NCBI GenBank assembly: GCA_963697355.1
Contig: CAVONV010000023.1
Location: 1,240,001-1,304,000, forward strand
DNA from: CAVONV01 sp963697355
Lineage (GTDB): Bacteria; Acidobacteriota; Vicinamibacteria; Marinacidobacterales; DATDRI01
Direction: 5' to 3'
DNA: 64,000 nucleotides
In this document: in pieces, positions 62,434 through 64,000 of the stretch
How the letters are laid out: each line of letters starts with the position of its first letter
How positions within the stretch are numbered: position 1 is the first letter of the stretch
The notes under the pieces: generated by a model
Database searches by the model: none
Told to the model about the DNA's origin: nothing
Seen by the model: the letters and a program-made list of their open reading frames with translations, nothing else
Program-made: the position numbers and the translations under genes

Positions 62434-63648
62434 ATGGCGACTGAGTTGGGTCCGGACGGCCGAGGTCACGTTCTGGTGACATCGGGAACTCGAATCGGGT
62501 CTTTCGGTCCGACCGAGCGCCGGGAATCGCCGAGCCTGCCGATGGAGTGCAAAGGTACCCTCATTGGGCCGGGCCGAGTCAATGCGCACACGCACATGTA
62601 CAGTGGTCTCGTGCCTCTCGGAATGCCGCCTCCGAAAGAGGCTCCCAGCAACTTTGGCGAAATCCTGGAGAGGATTTGGTGGCGGCTGGATCGAGCTCTC
62701 GATGAAAAGACACTTAGATCGGCGGCGCGCTACTATGTGGCCGATGCACTTCTAGCGGGGACGACAACGCTCATCGATCATCACGAGTCGCCCCACTTCA
62801 TCGAGGGTTCACTAGATGTTTTGGCCGACGTGTGCCAGGAATTGGGTATGCGTGCCGTCCTTTGTTATGGAGCCACCGAGCGCAACGGGGGCCGTGACGA
62901 AGCTCGACGCGGACTGGACGAATGCCGTCGCTTCATTAAGGAAAACACCCGACCGCTCGTGAGAGGTATGGTAGGACTCCATGCTTCTTTCACTGTTTCT
63001 GATGATACCGTGGGTGAAGCCGGAGAGCTCTGTCGTGAACTGGGGGCGAGGCTTCATGTGCACGTCGCTGAGGATCTGATCGATGTTCGCCATGCCGAGC
63101 GTCGAGGATACGACGGACCTTTGGAACGATTGGAACAACTCGGTGCATTGTCTCCCGGTTCCATCCTGGCCCATGGCGTGCATCTAAGTTCGGAGCAAGT
63201 GCGCAAGGCGGAACAGCAGGGCTGTTGGTTGGTGCAAAACCCACGCTCCAACCTTGGAAACGGAGTGGGCTATCCTTGGGCATTGGGTGAGAGCCGACAT
63301 GTCGCTCTGGGCACCGATGGCTATCCGGCGCGGATGGATGAAGAGGAAACGGCTTTGAGGGAGGCCGCAAAGGAACGGGGAGAACGTGAATTGGATGTGG
63401 AGCGACGTATCGCGGGCGGCTGGGTGCTGGCCGGAGGGTGTTTCTCCCGGAGCTTCTCCCCTTTGGTCGTAGGTGGTGCCGCTGATGCAGCGGCCTGGGT
63501 GGGCAACCGTCCTCGACATCTCATCGTCGGTGGTCGTACTGTGGTCGAGAATGGGCGCCTCGTGACGGCCGACTGGGAGGGAATCGTTTCAGAGGCTCAG
63601 AGCCGGGCCTCGAGTCTCTGGGACCGAATGCGCTCGCTCCAACCGTGA
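62434..63648 (+). CDS. ssnA: SsnA-like aminohydrolase
   Basis: A 404-residue metal-dependent aminohydrolase of the SsnA/COG0402 group. Motifs: VNAHTHMYSGLVPLGMP (HxH), RIWWRLDRALDEKTLRSAAR (the SsnA-specific WWRLD stretch), TTTLIDHHESPHFIEGSLDV, RLHVHVAEDLIDV, ILAHGVHLSSEQV, VQNPRSNLGNGVGY and VALGTDGYPARMDEEE. It is somewhat shorter than E. coli SsnA, mainly at the N-terminus, where the strand before HxH is compact. AGAGG precedes the ATG. SsnA is usually encoded with Mo-hydroxylases of the XdhD type, and the XdhD-like gene is 6 kb upstream on the same strand. Deamination of a purine-like substrate is inferred. Confidence 0.85.
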   Translation: MATELGPDGRGHVLVTSGTRIGSFGPTERRESPSLPMECKGTLIGPGRVNAHTHMYSGLVPLGMPPPKEAPSNFGEILERIWWRLDRALDEKTLRSAARYYVADALLAGTTTLIDHHESPHFIEGSLDVLADVCQELGMRAVLCYGATERNGGRDEARRGLDECRRFIKENTRPLVRGMVGLHASFTVSDDTVGEAGELCRELGARLHVHVAEDLIDVRHAERRGYDGPLERLEQLGALSPGSILAHGVHLSSEQVRKAEQQGCWLVQNPRSNLGNGVGYPWALGESRHVALGTDGYPARMDEEETALREAAKERGERELDVERRIAGGWVLAGGCFSRSFSPLVVGGAADAAAWVGNRPRHLIVGGRTVVENGRLVTADWEGIVSEAQSRASSLWDRMRSLQP

Positions 63649-63677
63649 CGGTGACACCCCTTTGACCTGGTTCAGCC

Positions 63678-63708
63678 TTGACAGCCTACCGTCATTGGTG
63701 GATAGAAT
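63678..63708 (+). promoter_or_regulatory. Candidate promoter of the RNA-binding-protein gene
   Basis: TTGACA (63678-63683) and TAGAAT (63703-63708) are separated by 19 bases, slightly long. The expected transcription start (about 63715) falls directly in front of the leader stem at 63718. Confidence 0.5.
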
Positions 63709-63717
63709 CAGCTTGTC

Positions 63718-63801
63718 GGCTGCCCGAGGCTTTCGGTGGAATCGTAATGCTGGTAAGTCGCCGCACCTCCCTTAGTCCTCGTATCAGCCTTTTTTCAGGA
63801 G
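63718..63801 (+). promoter_or_regulatory. Structured 5' leader of the RRM gene, possible attenuator
   Basis: GGCTG (63718-63722) pairs with CAGCC (63785-63789) and CGAGG (63725-63729) with CCTCG (63777-63781), enclosing about 47 bases with an inner GGTG/CACC pair. Six T follow at once (63790-63795), then the ribosome site AGGAG (63797-63801). The layout, long closing stem plus U-run next to the ribosome site, fits transcription attenuation or cis-regulation, perhaps by the encoded protein. No known Rfam class was recognised. Confidence 0.55.
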
Positions 63802-63809
63802 TCTGTCTA

Positions 63810-64000
63810 ATGACGAACATTTACGTAGGCAATTGCTCATACGATTTGACCGATGAGCAGCTAAGGGACCTCTTCGCGACGTACGGGGAAGTGGAGCGCG
63901 TCAGCATTATCCGGGACCGCGAGACCGGTCGCTCGCGTGGCTTCGCTTTTGTCGAGATGTCTGATTCCGCTGCGGCGCAAGCTGCCATCGCGGGGGTCAA
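63810..64000 (+). CDS. RRM-type RNA-binding protein, 3'-truncated by window edge
   Basis: Sixty-three codons are visible, almost a whole RNA-recognition motif. RNP2 is NIYVGNCSYDL with helix EQLRDLFATYGEVERVSII, and RNP1 is RGFAFVEM with SAAAQAAI after it. Bacterial RRM proteins of about 90-120 residues, often cold-induced, bind single-stranded RNA in the cytoplasm. ATG 63810 follows AGGAG. The rest lies beyond the window. Confidence 0.93.
   Translation, partial: MTNIYVGNCSYDLTDEQLRDLFATYGEVERVSIIRDRETGRSRGFAFVEMSDSAAAQAAIAGV

Noticed and set aside
1..64000. tRNA, rRNA, IS element or prophage genes
   Set aside because: Intergenic gaps were read for tRNA-like cloverleaf ends and transposase or integrase motifs; none was convincing.

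Overview
The window looks like a chromosomal segment of a GC-rich, Gram-negative-type bacterium, most likely an acidobacterium (phylum Acidobacteriota). This is inferred from gene content, not from a marker gene. The hints are a PadR regulator in front of a large FtsX/MacB-type permease of the ADOP kind, a TonB-dependent receptor with an N-terminal carboxypeptidase-regulatory-like domain, a membrane-anchored sulfatase-fold/TPR protein, and three large secreted M14 zinc peptidases. No rRNA, tRNA, CRISPR array, IS transposase or prophage was recognised.

Layout. 1-2.9 kb: start of a class I fumarase (runs off the left edge), two META-domain lipoproteins (one truncated) among GGGGACAGTCCCC-type palindromes, and an orphan LolD/MacB-like ATPase. 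3.2-5.8 kb: translationally coupled GT87 and GT22-like membrane glycosyltransferases. 6-13.7 kb: three M14 peptidases around a divergent intergenic region. 13.7-16.6 kb: a GT39/83-like and a second GT87-like enzyme, convergent. 16.8-17.8 kb: an atypical CDF transporter. 18-31.7 kb: two complete tripartite RND efflux systems separated by PPK2; the first has an outer-membrane channel fused to a substrate-binding-protein-like domain. 31.7-33.4 kb: BrnT toxin with an Xre-type antitoxin under a palindromic promoter, then a frameshifted nucleotidyltransferase with a small partner. 33.5-37.5 kb: an exported kinase-like protein, a DUF2378 protein, a secretin/STN-like exported protein and a PQQ-type beta-propeller. 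37.5-44.9 kb: two ADOP permeases (one frameshifted), a decayed TPR lipoprotein gene and a PadR regulator with a clear promoter. 44.9-45.9 kb: an RHH-MNT/HEPN toxin-antitoxin pair with an operator over its start codon. 46-48 kb: a START-like exported protein and an MFS transporter. 48.1-56.5 kb: an aminohydrolase-CYTH fusion gene and a molybdenum-hydroxylase operon (Mo, 2Fe-2S, FAD and fused 2Fe-2S/Mo subunits). 56.5-61.9 kb: sulfatase-fold/TPR protein and TonB receptor. 62.4-63.6 kb: SsnA-like aminohydrolase. 63.8 kb to the end: an RRM-type RNA-binding protein behind a structured leader.

How the genes work together. The two aminohydrolases and the Mo-hydroxylase operon resemble a purine or N-heterocycle catabolism locus, comparable in composition to the enterobacterial ssnA/ygfM/xdhD region (inference). 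The M14 peptidases and the TonB receptor suggest a life on external peptides and polymers, and the RND, MFS, ADOP and CDF genes supply export.

A striking property of 32-62 kb is the number of single-base frame disruptions (nucleotidyltransferase, TPR lipoprotein, ADOP permease, aminohydrolase-CYTH, Mo-hydroxylase subunit, small lipoprotein). The 25 kb before it, which is densely coding, has none that I could see. I cannot tell whether this is gene decay or local sequence error. All family assignments come from reading motifs; no database search was run.
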